A DNA stretch of 64,000 nt from Acidilobaceae archaeon (GTDB lineage: Archaea; Thermoproteota; Thermoprotei_A; Sulfolobales; Acidilobaceae), in NCBI GenBank assembly GCA_027046245.1, contig JALTZJ010000015.1, positions 1-64,000 of the forward strand, given 5' to 3'. Both the position numbers and the translations under genes were made by a program. Within the stretch, counting starts at the first letter, position 1, and each line of letters starts with the position of its first letter. Positions 1 to 9,427 of the stretch are shown in pieces. The notes under the pieces are model-generated. The model saw only the letters and a list, made by a program, of their open reading frames with translations. It was not told where the DNA came from and ran no database searches.

Positions 1-139
1 TATTCACATCTTTCTCTCCGAGAAGCTCCGCCACCTCGTAGAGGGCGTCCCTAGCCTCCTTGTCGACGACTATCTTCACGCCTTTGCTAGCGGCGTAGCG
101 GAGGAACTCGCGCGGTGAGATAGCTTCTCCGGGCGCTGG

Positions 140-163
140 GTTGTAGTGTTCTTTTTGTTTGTC
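140..163 (+). repeat. 24-bp direct repeat, left copy (gttgtagtgttctttttgtttgtc)
   Basis: 23/24 identical to 2333-2356 in the same orientation. Confidence 0.8.
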
Positions 164-385
164 GCAACCACCCCAACATCAACTACCTCAACAACTATTA
201 GCACGCCCGGTCCGGGGCCCGAGCCTTGGATCCTCGAGCCCACTGCCGAGCCCGAGACCCTTCAGAGGCTTGAGGTCTCCCTTGACGCCGGGGGCCCCGG
301 GCTCCCCCCAGCCGCCTCGCTGGGCCTCGGAGCCGTAGCCGCGATCCTGCTAATCTGGCTCCTAGCTGTGGTGAGGAGGAGTTGA
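146..385 (+). CDS. Small Thr/Pro-rich protein with C-terminal TM helix
   Basis: ORF; TTPTSTTSTT stretch, then LGLGAVAAILLIWLLAVVRRS; overlaps the direct repeat. Confidence 0.4.
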   Translation: MFFLFVATTPTSTTSTTISTPGPGPEPWILEPTAEPETLQRLEVSLDAGGPGLPPAASLGLGAVAAILLIWLLAVVRRS

Positions 386-716
386 GTTTTCGTTGGCGGC
401 GTAGACCTTTATAAGTGGGGTAAAAGGTCGGCTGAGCGTCTAGTCTATGCGCTCAAGGACGCTCTGTGCTGCCCAGGGGAGGGTAGAGGGTGTAGGGATC
501 TAGTCGCCGGGCTGGCCCCGTACCTGCACGGGGTCGCTAGCTGCGGAGAGCTGTCCGAGGCTCTGGAGCCCTACTTAGCCTGGCTGGGCCTACGCTGGGC
601 CTACAAGCCCTGCGGGCCCCCTCCAAGCACTAAGAAGCAGCTAGTAGTCATGGCCCTATGCAGCAGGGGCCTACCGCTAGACGAGGACATCATAAGGGAG
701 ATCGCGGGGGAGAGGT

Positions 717-1058
717 TTGAGTTCGAGGAGGAGGCGTAGAACCCCGCTGGAGGAGTGCTACGGTAGATGGAGGGTCACCCTCTCCGAGGGCCTTGCAGAG
801 GAGCTAGACCCTCATGTACTCCAGCGCCTACTCCGAGCAGTCGAGGAGCTGGAAGAGAGCCTCAACGACGATAGGAGGTTTATATTCACCCTGCTGAGGG
901 AGCCCATAGTGCACGAGGAGCTACGCATAAGGAGGATGAGGCTCGGGGACTACAGAGTACTCTTCGAGATCATCCTAGTGGATAGATGCCTAGTCAGGAT
1001 ACTAGTTGTAGAGCATAGGAGCAGGGTCTACAGGAACCTCCGGCGGCGCTGGACCTAG
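717..1058 (+). CDS. RelE/ParE-like toxin-family protein
   Basis: Compact basic ORF with RRMRLGDYRVLFEI...ILVVEHRSRVYR pattern typical of the RelE fold. Confidence 0.65.
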   Translation: MSSRRRRRTPLEECYGRWRVTLSEGLAEELDPHVLQRLLRAVEELEESLNDDRRFIFTLLREPIVHEELRIRRMRLGDYRVLFEIILVDRCLVRILVVEHRSRVYRNLRRRWT

Positions 1059-1228
1059 ACCCTTATCCCCTTTTTCGCTGCACGTCTAAGCGCCTTAAGC
1101 AGGTCCTCCTTGAGAACCCTAGCCCTTATAGTGTGCCTCTCCCCATTAACAATATACACTCCAGGCTCCAGCACCTCGGGGATCTCGCTCCAGCTCTCAA
1201 CCCTAACGACTCTAACCTTCCTCTCCAC
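1055..1228 (-). CDS. Small hypothetical protein (57 aa)
   Basis: GTG-started ORF translating VERKVRVVRVESWSEIPEVLEPGVYIVNGERHTIRARVLKEDLLKALRRAAKKGIRV; below the ORF-track cutoff; stop overlaps the RelE-like stop. Confidence 0.5.
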   Translation of the reverse strand: MERKVRVVRVESWSEIPEVLEPGVYIVNGERHTIRARVLKEDLLKALRRAAKKGIRV

Positions 1229-1264
1229 GCTAGGCCCCCAACTATAATACCTCCTCTCCCCCTC

Positions 1265-2061
1265 TTAAGCCTGCATCAACACCTTGCGCCTTTCGCCAGG
1301 GGATCTCGATCCTATCTTTGTGCCTCTGTATAACCTCTTTGAGCCTCTCCCTAGCGCCGACGCTGTAACTCTTCCTTTAATGTTGTAGTATTGATAGACT
1401 GGGGTGGGGAGCCATACTGTGAAGTAGTCCCTATACACCTCTTCCCGGTATGTTCTGTCTGTGAATAGGGGTTCTATGTTCCTGGCCGCTCTCGCCAGGC
1501 TAATCTTAACCTTCCCTATGGCCGGGATTTCCTTGTAGCCGTTCCTTCTCACCCTTACCAGCAACGACTCCGGGTCGTCACGTATTACCGGGGGTAGTTT
1601 GCGCTTGCTGGGCGTGTTCATTATCAATACTTTGAGTTCCGTCCTGGCGACATCGTACCAGTCAGCCAGGGCCCGCAGGTACTCCTGCCCCTCCCCCATG
1701 AACCACAGGTATATGGAGCCGTGGACGCCCGCGTCATCCCATATTATGAAGTCGCTGTATCTCTCGAGCTTCTCGAGCAGCTCGCTAGCTGTAAATGCTA
1801 GCCTATCCAGCGCCTCCAGGTAAGCCTCCCCGCACGGCAGCCCCTCGTAATACATGTAGTAGTATGCCACCGTCTTTATCGAGTACGTTGACTTTCCGTG
1901 ACCCTTCCCCCGATTAGTATAAACGCTTGGAACCCGTCATCCTCTACCGCCTGCCTAGCTATCTTCGCGCTCGAGTACTTGGAAGGCTTGCAGCCGTAAG
2001 CGCTCCTCAACGCCTGTATTTCGTCCCTAAGCCTCTCCAGCCTCTCGAGGTCCACACTCAC
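1265..2061 (-). pseudogene. P-loop ATPase of mobile-element type, disrupted by a -1 frameshift in Walker A
   Basis: ORFs 1876-2061 and 1265-1870 join as ...FILIGGKGHGKSTYSIKTVAYYYMYY... if one base is added in the C5 run at 1907-1911. Confidence 0.7.
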
Positions 2062-2314
2062 TCCTTCGCGACCCCCATCAGCTCCTTCCTCCTAATGAGT
2101 AGGCCGCGCCTATCAAGGTCACTTAGGATCACCCCCAGCGCCCTAACCAGCAATCTATAAGCAGCCAGAGGGGCCTCCCCTGCCTGAGCTGCCTGTCAGC
2201 CTCAGCAAGGTACTCGGAAACTCGTTCACCCACGAATGGCTGCGAGATTGCGTATAGCGCCTCCACAGCGTAGAAGGCCCGCCTAACCCCGGGGCCCGGA
2301 GCCGTATAGTCCAC
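2058..2314 (-). pseudogene. Hypothetical element protein, apparent -1 frameshift
   Basis: ORF 2129-2314 continues plausibly in the -1 frame as ...APLAAYRLLVRALGVILSDLDRRGLLIRRKELMGVAKE*, stopping at the GTG start of the next gene. Confidence 0.5.
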
Positions 2315-2332
2315 ACTCGCTAAGGCCTCAGC

Positions 2333-2356
2333 GTTGTAGTTTTCTTTTTGTTTGTC
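2333..2356 (+). repeat. 24-bp direct repeat, right copy (gttgtagttttctttttgtttgtc)
   Basis: 23/24 identical to 140-163. Confidence 0.8.
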
Positions 2357-2510
2357 CGCCTGGTTTTTTGCCGGTTTCCTGGTTATCCCGTGGGCTAGTC
2401 TATCCTTTTAAGGGCTATGCAGGGGCCCGGAGCACCATGAGCCAAACCATGATACAAAACACGGTTCACATATATGTATATATTATGATTAGGCTATTGT
2501 CTGCAGGCTA

Positions 2511-3374
2511 TTAGGTTATTTTCTTGATTTCGCTGATTAGTTTTGGTGTTATTGTTGTTAGGAGGCTGGGTCCGTAGTGTGCTAGGCTGTCGGGCTCAAG
2601 TACGAGAAGTCTGCCCTCTCTCAGGGCTCTCAAGTCGCTTAGGCCCCTCTTGGCCAGCTCCTCCTCCGGCTTGACCTTGGCGTAGGGGCTGGGCTCGTAG
2701 ATTACGACTTCGGGGTCGAACTCCTTGATTCTCTCAATGGGCGGGTCTATGACCCAAGTGGTCCTGTCTCGCTGGAAGGGCGTCGCGGCGCCCATGAGGT
2801 GGAATAGGTCTGCTAGGTAGGTGTGGGCGCCGAAGGATACGGGGCCGCCGAGGAAGACCTCGTAGTAGGCCTTGAGCCCCGTGAGGGCGCCTCTGAGCCT
2901 CTCAGCTGCTGAGACCAGCTCGGCTTCTAGTTTTCTAGCCTCTTCGAGCGCGCCAGTCACTATGCCGACCTGTACTACCTGGTCCATGATGCCTGAGACG
3001 CTTACGGGGAGGGGCACTGGGTAGACGGTGTATCTTGAGGCTAGCTCGTCCAGTATCTTCCTCTGGGCCCCTGTAGTCACTAGCACCAGGTCAGGCTTTA
3101 GCTCGTCCAGCTTGCTGTAGCTGACGCTCCAGTAGCTCCCAACCCGGGGCTTACTCCTGGCCTCCGGGGGCTTGTCGCAGTAGTAGCTTACTCCTGCTAC
3201 TCTATCGGCGAGTCCCAGGAGGAAGAGGGTCTCGGTGAGGGCTGGGCTCAGGCTCACTATTCTCTTGGGCTCCTCCGGCACCTCGACTTCCCTGCCGAGT
3301 ACCTCGCTGTATACTTTCACGGTGCCTCCACCCACTGGATACCCCCTCCACAACCTGTTATGAATCCCACTCAT
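2511..3374 (-). CDS. Periplasmic-binding-protein-like (BtuF/FepB, COG0614-type) cobalamin/metal-chelate binding protein
   Basis: PKRIVSLSPALTETLFLLGLADRVAGVSYYCDKP...KPDLVLV family signature; no obvious signal peptide. Confidence 0.8.
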   Translation of the reverse strand: MSGIHNRLWRGYPVGGGTVKVYSEVLGREVEVPEEPKRIVSLSPALTETLFLLGLADRVAGVSYYCDKPPEARSKPRVGSYWSVSYSKLDELKPDLVLVTTGAQRKILDELASRYTVYPVPLPVSVSGIMDQVVQVGIVTGALEEARKLEAELVSAAERLRGALTGLKAYYEVFLGGPVSFGAHTYLADLFHLMGAATPFQRDRTTWVIDPPIERIKEFDPEVVIYEPSPYAKVKPEEELAKRGLSDLRALREGRLLVLEPDSLAHYGPSLLTTITPKLISEIKKIT

Positions 3375-3493
3375 GGAACCCGTTACCCCGCGGCATGGAT
3401 AAACCTGGGAAGCAGGGGGCTACTGGCGCCCCGCCACACCTAAGGCAAGCCATCTGGGAGGGCTAGGGCCCATCCCGGGCCGCCTCTGGGGTC

Positions 3494-5209
3494 TTGGAGG
3501 TGCGTCTCTCCGTGGGCGTATTCAGGGATGAGGAGCTTGAGAGGATAGCTAGGGAGTACGAGAAGTGGGAGCGGGAGGTAGTGCCTGAGTGGCTCAAGAA
3601 GCTCCCTGAGAGGATGAAGGAGTTCACCACTATAAGCGGTATTCCACTGAAAAGAGTGTATACCCCCCTAGACTTGAAAGACTGGGACTACATGGAGAAG
3701 CTTGGACTCCCCGGAGAGTACCCCTTCACCAGGGGAATCCACGCCACCATGTACAGGGCCAGGATCTGGACCATGAGGATGTTCTCGGGCTACGGCGGCC
3801 CCGAGGAGACGAATCAGAGGCTCAAATTCCTGATAAAGCATGGCGAGACGGGGCTGAGCCTTGCCTTCGACGACCCAACGCTCGTAGGCATAGACCCTGA
3901 CGATCCCCTCGCTGAGGGGCAAGTGGGTATAGTAGGCGTCAGCGTACCCACCCTGAAGGACATGGAGATAATATTCGACGGTATAAACATGGGGGAAGTG
4001 ACCACCAATATGACCATAAACCCGCCCGCCCCGGTCCTCCTAAGCTTCTACGTTGCAGTGGCGGAGAAGCAGGGGGTGCCTTACCACAGGATAGGGGGAA
4101 CAACGCAGAACGACCCTCTGAAGGAGTTCATGGCGCAGAAGACCTACGTGTTCCCTCCCGAGGCGGCAGTCAAGGTTGCGATGGACCTGGTTGAGTGGAG
4201 CGTGAAGCACCTGCCAAAGTGGAACCCGATTAGCATAAGCGGGTACCACATAAGGGAGGCGGGCGCCACTGCTGTGCAGGAGCTGGCATTTACCCTCGCC
4301 GACGGCATTGAGTACGTGAGGCAGCTCATAGCACGCGGGTTAGACGTGGACGAGTTCGCCCCGAGGCTTAGCTTCTTCTTCAACTCTCACATCAACTTCT
4401 TCGAGGAGATAGCGAAGTTCAGGGCTGCCAGGAGGATGTGGGCCAAGATAATGAGGGACTGGTTCGGAGCCAAGAAGAGGAGGAGCCTCTGGCTGAGGTT
4501 CCACACGCAGACTAGTGGCGTTAGCCTAGTAGCCCAGGAGCCCTGGAATAATATAATAAGGACGACTATAGAGGCTCTAGCGGCAGTGCTCGGCGGCACG
4601 CAGAGCCTCCACACCAACAGCTTCGACGAGCCCTTCAGGGTGCCCAGTGAGTTCGCGGCAAAGATAGCGCTGAGGACCCAGCAGATCATAGCCTATGAGA
4701 CCGGTGTGGCCGACGTTGTGGACCCGCTGGGCGGTAGCTACTTCATAGAGTGGCTCACCGACGAGATAGAGGAGCGGGCGTGGCGCTACATAGATAGGAT
4801 AGAGGCGATGGGCGGCATGCTCGAGGCCATCAAGAAGGGATATCCACAGAGGGAGATAACGGATAGCGCGTACAAGTTCCAGAGAGAAGTAGAGGAGGGT
4901 AAGCGACTCATAGTAGGCGTTAACATCCTGAGGAGCGACGAGGTGGAGGAGATAAGGAAGGTGCCACTCCTGGAGTTCGACCAGGCGGAGATAGAGGAGA
5001 GGCAGAAGAGGAGGGTGAAGTGGGTCAGGAGCATGAGGAACCAGGAGAGGTGGAAGAGGGCTATAAGCGACCTGAGGAGAGCGGCTGAGAGAGGCGACAA
5101 TATAATGCCCTACGTCCTCCAGGCGGCTAGGAGCTATGCAACGATAGGAGAAATAATGGGGACCCTCAAGGAGGTGTACGGCACCTATGTCGAGCCTCCA
5201 GAGTACTAG
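3494..5209 (+). CDS. mcmA1: Methylmalonyl-CoA mutase large (catalytic) subunit
   Basis: [54 protein letters not shown] motifs. Confidence 0.95.
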   Translation: MEVRLSVGVFRDEELERIAREYEKWEREVVPEWLKKLPERMKEFTTISGIPLKRVYTPLDLKDWDYMEKLGLPGEYPFTRGIHATMYRARIWTMRMFSGYGGPEETNQRLKFLIKHGETGLSLAFDDPTLVGIDPDDPLAEGQVGIVGVSVPTLKDMEIIFDGINMGEVTTNMTINPPAPVLLSFYVAVAEKQGVPYHRIGGTTQNDPLKEFMAQKTYVFPPEAAVKVAMDLVEWSVKHLPKWNPISISGYHIREAGATAVQELAFTLADGIEYVRQLIARGLDVDEFAPRLSFFFNSHINFFEEIAKFRAARRMWAKIMRDWFGAKKRRSLWLRFHTQTSGVSLVAQEPWNNIIRTTIEALAAVLGGTQSLHTNSFDEPFRVPSEFAAKIALRTQQIIAYETGVADVVDPLGGSYFIEWLTDEIEERAWRYIDRIEAMGGMLEAIKKGYPQREITDSAYKFQREVEEGKRLIVGVNILRSDEVEEIRKVPLLEFDQAEIEERQKRRVKWVRSMRNQERWKRAISDLRRAAERGDNIMPYVLQAARSYATIGEIMGTLKEVYGTYVEPPEY

Positions 5210-5660
5210 GGAGGCAGGCGATCTAAGCCCCGGGCCCAGGCGCCGGTACAAGGTGCTAGTAGCTAAGATGGGTCTCGACGGCCACGATAGAGGCGCTAAG
5301 GTAGTAGCCAGAGCGCTAAGGGATGCAGGCTTCGAGGTCATCTACACCGGGTTAAGGCAGACGCCCCAACAGGTGGCCATAGCCGCGGTCCAAGAGGACG
5401 TAGACGTGATTGGAGTGAGCATACTTAACGGGGCCCACTTCCACCTAATGGAGAAGCTGCTGCGCCACCTGAAGGAGCTGGGAGCAGAGGATATACCGGT
5501 GGTTCTGGGAGGCACGATACCCGTATTGGATGTCGAGCCTTTGAAGAAGCTGGGAGTCAGAGCAGTCTTCCTCCCCGGCACGAGCCTCCGCGATATAGTG
5601 GAAACCGTTAGGAGCCTGGCGGAGGAGAAGAGGAGGAGGGAGGAGGGTGAGGAGCCGTAA
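5187..5660 (+). CDS. mcmA2: Methylmalonyl-CoA mutase cobalamin-binding subunit
   Basis: [27 protein letters not shown] (DxHxxG B12-binding motif). Confidence 0.95.
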   Translation: MSSLQSTREAGDLSPGPRRRYKVLVAKMGLDGHDRGAKVVARALRDAGFEVIYTGLRQTPQQVAIAAVQEDVDVIGVSILNGAHFHLMEKLLRHLKELGAEDIPVVLGGTIPVLDVEPLKKLGVRAVFLPGTSLRDIVETVRSLAEEKRRREEGEEP

Positions 5661-5713
5661 CAGCCCTGACGCCGAGGGTTGAGAGGCTAGCTGAGAGGGC
5701 GTTCAAGGGTGAC

Positions 5714-6649
5714 ATGAGGGCTCTAGCAAGGCTCCTCACAATAGCAGAGACCCCTGGCAGCGAGAGCGCGGCAATCCTGGACCTGGCCTCTAAGAAGGCC
5801 GGCAGGGCTCATGTCATAGGCTTCACCGGCATACCGGGAGCCGGGAAGAGCACGCTAGTGGGTAAAGTAGTGAGGAGCCTCAGGAAGAGGGGCTACAGGG
5901 TTGCCGTGATAGCAGTGGATCCCTCAAGCCCCTTCAGTGGAGGCAGCATAATGGGTGACAGGCTCAGGATGCAGGACTTAGCAGGCGACCCCGGAGTATT
6001 CATCAGGAGCATACCGACGAGGGGGCTCAAGGGCGGCCTGAGCATGGCAGCCCTGAGCATGATAGAGGTCTTCGACGCCGCCGGCTACGATAAGATAATA
6101 GTGGAGACCGTCGGCGTTGGACAGAGCGAGGTAGACATAGTGAATGCAGCTCACACAATAGTAGTAGTCACTATGCCAGGAGCCGGCGACGACATACAAG
6201 CACTAAAAGCCGGCGTCATGGAGATAGGAGACATCTACGTTGTAAACAAGAGTGACAAGCCAGAGGCAGGCAAGACAGCAGCCTACATACAATTCGCCCT
6301 AGAAAAAGAGGACATCGTAGGCAGATGGCAAGAATGGAAGCCCCTGCTAGTAAGGACAAGCGCCGTCCTAGGCCAGGGCATAGAGGACCTCGTAGATGCA
6401 ATAGAGAAGCACTGGAGCTACATAAAACGCAGTGGAAGGCACCTAGAAATGGTCAAGGCCCGAAGGCTCCTACTAGCACGTATGCATGCAGAGGCAATAC
6501 TCTCAAGCATGGCCGCTGAAGCCTTCGAGGAGATGAGGAGCACCCTAGAAGAGATGGCGTCTCAGGGGTCCTCACTCAGCCCCGTCAGCGTGGAGATAGC
6601 CAGAAGGGCTGCAGAGAAGACGCTGAAAAAGCTTGGTACCAGTATTTAA
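5714..6649 (+). CDS. meaB: MeaB/ArgK-type GTPase, mutase chaperone
   Basis: GFTGIPGAGKSTLVGK, VAVDPSSPFSGGSIMGDRLRM, VETVGVGQSEVD; start uncertain. Confidence 0.92.
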   Translation: MRALARLLTIAETPGSESAAILDLASKKAGRAHVIGFTGIPGAGKSTLVGKVVRSLRKRGYRVAVIAVDPSSPFSGGSIMGDRLRMQDLAGDPGVFIRSIPTRGLKGGLSMAALSMIEVFDAAGYDKIIVETVGVGQSEVDIVNAAHTIVVVTMPGAGDDIQALKAGVMEIGDIYVVNKSDKPEAGKTAAYIQFALEKEDIVGRWQEWKPLLVRTSAVLGQGIEDLVDAIEKHWSYIKRSGRHLEMVKARRLLLARMHAEAILSSMAAEAFEEMRSTLEEMASQGSSLSPVSVEIARRAAEKTLKKLGTSI

Positions 6650-6664
6650 GGGGTAAGACTCGGA

Positions 6665-6757
6665 ATACCCGGGGGAACACCAGGATTAGTCCCCATCCCA
6701 TGAGATTCTAATCCTAACCCATGGGGGACCCCCTCACGGCGCCCCCCGGGCTGGTAT
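6665..6757. other. GC-rich foldable intergenic element
   Basis: AGGATTAG (6682-6689)/CTAATCCT (6708-6715) inside ATACC..GGGGG/CCCCC..GGTAT closing stems; abuts the 6761 start. Confidence 0.45.
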
Positions 6758-6760
6758 CCC

Positions 6761-7777
6761 TTGCAGTGCAGCGCTAGAGTGGCCAGTAACGGGGCAATCC
6801 TGCTGGGCTGCAATGTGGCTGCCGACGGAGCCGCCAAAAGGCCTCTAAGGGTAGTCACTCATGCCCACCAGGATCATACTAGGGGGCTAGCGAGGAGCGT
6901 GAAGGAGAGCCTGTTCATAGTTGCCACCAACTATACATTCGAAGTAATGGATGTGCTCGGCCTCAAGGTACCAGTCGAGAAGAGGATGCCCCTCTCATAC
7001 GGCCAACCCTTCCATTTCGACGGGGAAACTATTACTCTGGTAAAGGCTAGGCATATCATAGGTAGCGCCCAGGTAGTCGTGGAGAGTAGAAAGGGCTACT
7101 ACGGCTACACCGGCGATTTCAAGATGCCCGGCACCAAACCACTCCAAGGGCTGGACGTTCTAGTGATAGACGCCACCTATGGAAGCCCGAGGCTACAGCG
7201 GCGCTGGGGAGAATGGGACGCTATAGCGGCACTCATGGAGATAATAGAGAGATTCATAGGCGAGGGGCCCGTCTGGATATATGGATACCACGGCAAACTG
7301 CAAGAGGTAATGGCGGAGCTCAGGGTTAGGGGTATCAGCTACGAGTTCCTAGCGGAGCCCGTAACGGTGGAACTGGCTAGGATAGCATCGAGGTTCTACG
7401 GAGTCGACGTGGAGCCGCTACGTGTCTACACAGGCGGCGTGGTAAAGGACCCCGTAGTAGTATTCGTGCACATGAGTAGGAAGAAGCATTACAGGAGGCT
7501 TCCAGGGATACATGTAGTGCTTACAGGCTGGGAGCTTAGAGCCCCCGCAGTACTCGCCGGTAAAAGGCTTATAAATGTGAGCTTCAGCGACCACGCTTCC
7601 TTCAAGGAGATAATAGAGTACGTAGACGCGGCGAGGCCCCGTAAAGTAGTAGTAGATGCTACACGGGGCAAGGATGCATGGTTCACCGCAAAATACATAG
7701 AGAGAATCCTAGGGATACCTGCAGAGGCTCAACCCCGAGACAGGGAATCAGGGAACAAGGAGGACGCAGACAGGTAG
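6761..7777 (+). CDS. Metallo-beta-lactamase fold exonuclease-like / mRNA 3'-end processing factor-like protein
   Basis: HAHQDH motif, GYTGDF, IDATYG, FSDHASF. Confidence 0.8.
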   Translation: MQCSARVASNGAILLGCNVAADGAAKRPLRVVTHAHQDHTRGLARSVKESLFIVATNYTFEVMDVLGLKVPVEKRMPLSYGQPFHFDGETITLVKARHIIGSAQVVVESRKGYYGYTGDFKMPGTKPLQGLDVLVIDATYGSPRLQRRWGEWDAIAALMEIIERFIGEGPVWIYGYHGKLQEVMAELRVRGISYEFLAEPVTVELARIASRFYGVDVEPLRVYTGGVVKDPVVVFVHMSRKKHYRRLPGIHVVLTGWELRAPAVLAGKRLINVSFSDHASFKEIIEYVDAARPRKVVVDATRGKDAWFTAKYIERILGIPAEAQPRDRESGNKEDADR

Positions 7778-7801
7778 GGGAGTGATGAATGGAGGCCTTG
7801 G

Positions 7802-7860
7802 GGGGCCATGACAGGCCGCGTCATCCCAGCCGTGGGACCCCACGGGAGTCCCGCGGCCCC
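7802..7860. other. GC-rich three-way-junction-like intergenic element
   Basis: GGGGCC(7802-7807)/GGCCCC(7855-7860); ATGAC(7808-7812)/GTCAT(7820-7824); CCGTGG(7830-7835)-GACC-CCACGG(7840-7845). Confidence 0.45.
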
Positions 7861-8030
7861 ATTACACTAGCTCTACTATAAGTGTATTGTATAAAGCGTA
7901 CAGTGCTGTTAGGAGCATAAGCTGAATAAGCCTCTAATTTAAACAGATGGGACCGGCAGAATACTGTTGCATGTCGCAGCGTAAGCCCCTTTAGTAGGCG
8001 ATGGGGGTAGCTACCAGCTCGGCGTAGGGG

Positions 8031-8498
8031 GTGGCTCTATTCGTGGGCTGCGTTGAACGCCGTGTGTGGCTCGCCAGCTTCTGGGGAGTTGTGATTCTCT
8101 TCATAGCGGTGGCTGTGGGTAGCTTCACTAGGGCTTACGGTGCCGGCCTCGGCTGTGGCGACGAGTGGCCTACCTGCCTCGGAGAGCTGGTACCAGAGTT
8201 CTACAACTATGCAGTAGCGCTAGAGTACTTCCACAGGGTATTCGCGGGCATAGGCTTCATACTAATCATCTATGCAGCATTCATATCGCTCAAGAGCCTA
8301 GATACGGGGTTGAGGAGATTAGCACTATTGACTTCGCTGGTGATAGCGGTTCAAGTAATCCTAGGGGCTGTAGTAGTATGGGAGGTCTTGAACCCTCTCT
8401 ACAGCGCCCTTCATAACACGGTAGCAATTCTAGTAATGGCGCTAGCCACGGGGCTAGCAGTTAGGGCTAAGCTCTCTCCAACTGCAGAGTGCAGCTAG
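8031..8498 (+). CDS. ctaA: Half-size (4-TM) archaeal heme A synthase (CtaA/COX15 family)
   Basis: GAGLGCGDEWPTCLGE, EYFHRVFAGIGF, LHNTVAI motifs; about 155 aa with 4 hydrophobic segments. Confidence 0.85.
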   Translation: MALFVGCVERRVWLASFWGVVILFIAVAVGSFTRAYGAGLGCGDEWPTCLGELVPEFYNYAVALEYFHRVFAGIGFILIIYAAFISLKSLDTGLRRLALLTSLVIAVQVILGAVVVWEVLNPLYSALHNTVAILVMALATGLAVRAKLSPTAECS

Positions 8499-8584
8499 AA
8501 TATCCGCGATGATACAGCATGTACTAGATTATGGCGTCTACGTTTTTCCGTGCAATGTTATATTAGACTGATGGTCTTGGTGGC

Positions 8585-9427
8585 GTGGAGGCGATATCGA
8601 TAGTGGCTTCAGAGATAGTCGAGGGGATAAGCAGGTTATTCCTGGAATTCTCCGGGGGCGACCCGCTCAGGACGGCCCTAGTAATGACGCTCTACGCCGC
8701 CCTCATGACTACCCTTGGGGCCCTCCTAGTGGTGCCCCTACGTATCACAGGCAGGCTAAAGGAGGAGGGTCTATCATTCTGGCTCGACGTAGGCATGGGC
8801 TTCAGCAGCGGCGTCATGATAGTGGCTAGCTTTACAAGCCTCCTACTTCCGGCCCTAGAAATATCGCGGCCGGGGATCGTGCTCCCCTCATTCGTGGCAG
8901 GTGCCCTAGCTATACACTTACTCAACGCTGTTATACCGCATGAGCATATGGTGAAGGGGTACGAGGGGCCTCCCGGCTTCGCTAGGAAGCTGAAGGCTGC
9001 CTGGCTAGTAGCCATGGCCATAATACTGCATAACCTGCCTGAGGGGATGGCTATAGGAGCCTCGAGTATTTATGACCCTGCGGAGGGGGTGCTAGTCGGG
9101 ATAGCCATAGGAACGCAGGACTTCCCCGAGGGCCTTGCAGTAGCGCTGCCCGTCCTAGCATCCACAGGCAACATAGTGACAGCGCTTCTAGTAGCGGCCT
9201 TCAGCGGCTTCAGCGAGGTCCTCTCAGGGCTGCTAGTAGCTCTGCTGGCTCTAGCAGTGCCAGGCATACTGGCCGCTAGCCTCTCCTTCGCTGCAGGCGC
9301 CATGGTGTACGTGGTGAGCCACGAGGCTCTCCCAGAGAGTCATAGGAGCGGGCACGAAAAGCCGGCAACCCTAGGCTTCTTCCTAGGCTTCCTAGTTATG
9401 CTGTACCTTGACACGCAGCTAGGCTAG
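8585..9427 (+). CDS. ZIP family metal transporter
   Basis: HNLPEGMAIG and QDFPEGLAVALP ZIP motifs. Confidence 0.9.
   Translation: MEAISIVASEIVEGISRLFLEFSGGDPLRTALVMTLYAALMTTLGALLVVPLRITGRLKEEGLSFWLDVGMGFSSGVMIVASFTSLLLPALEISRPGIVLPSFVAGALAIHLLNAVIPHEHMVKGYEGPPGFARKLKAAWLVAMAIILHNLPEGMAIGASSIYDPAEGVLVGIAIGTQDFPEGLAVALPVLASTGNIVTALLVAAFSGFSEVLSGLLVALLALAVPGILAASLSFAAGAMVYVVSHEALPESHRSGHEKPATLGFFLGFLVMLYLDTQLG

Noticed and set aside
575-640. D-arm-like ttagcctggctgggcc
   Set aside because: No T-arm or acceptor partner nearby; falls in an open frame.
4577-5341. Long antisense ORF within mcmA1/mcmA2
   Set aside because: Lies opposite well-supported genes; composition reflects the complementary codon bias of GC-rich DNA.
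7782-7860. Possible C/D box sRNA (GTGATGA at 7782-7788)
   Set aside because: No CTGA D box at suitable spacing.
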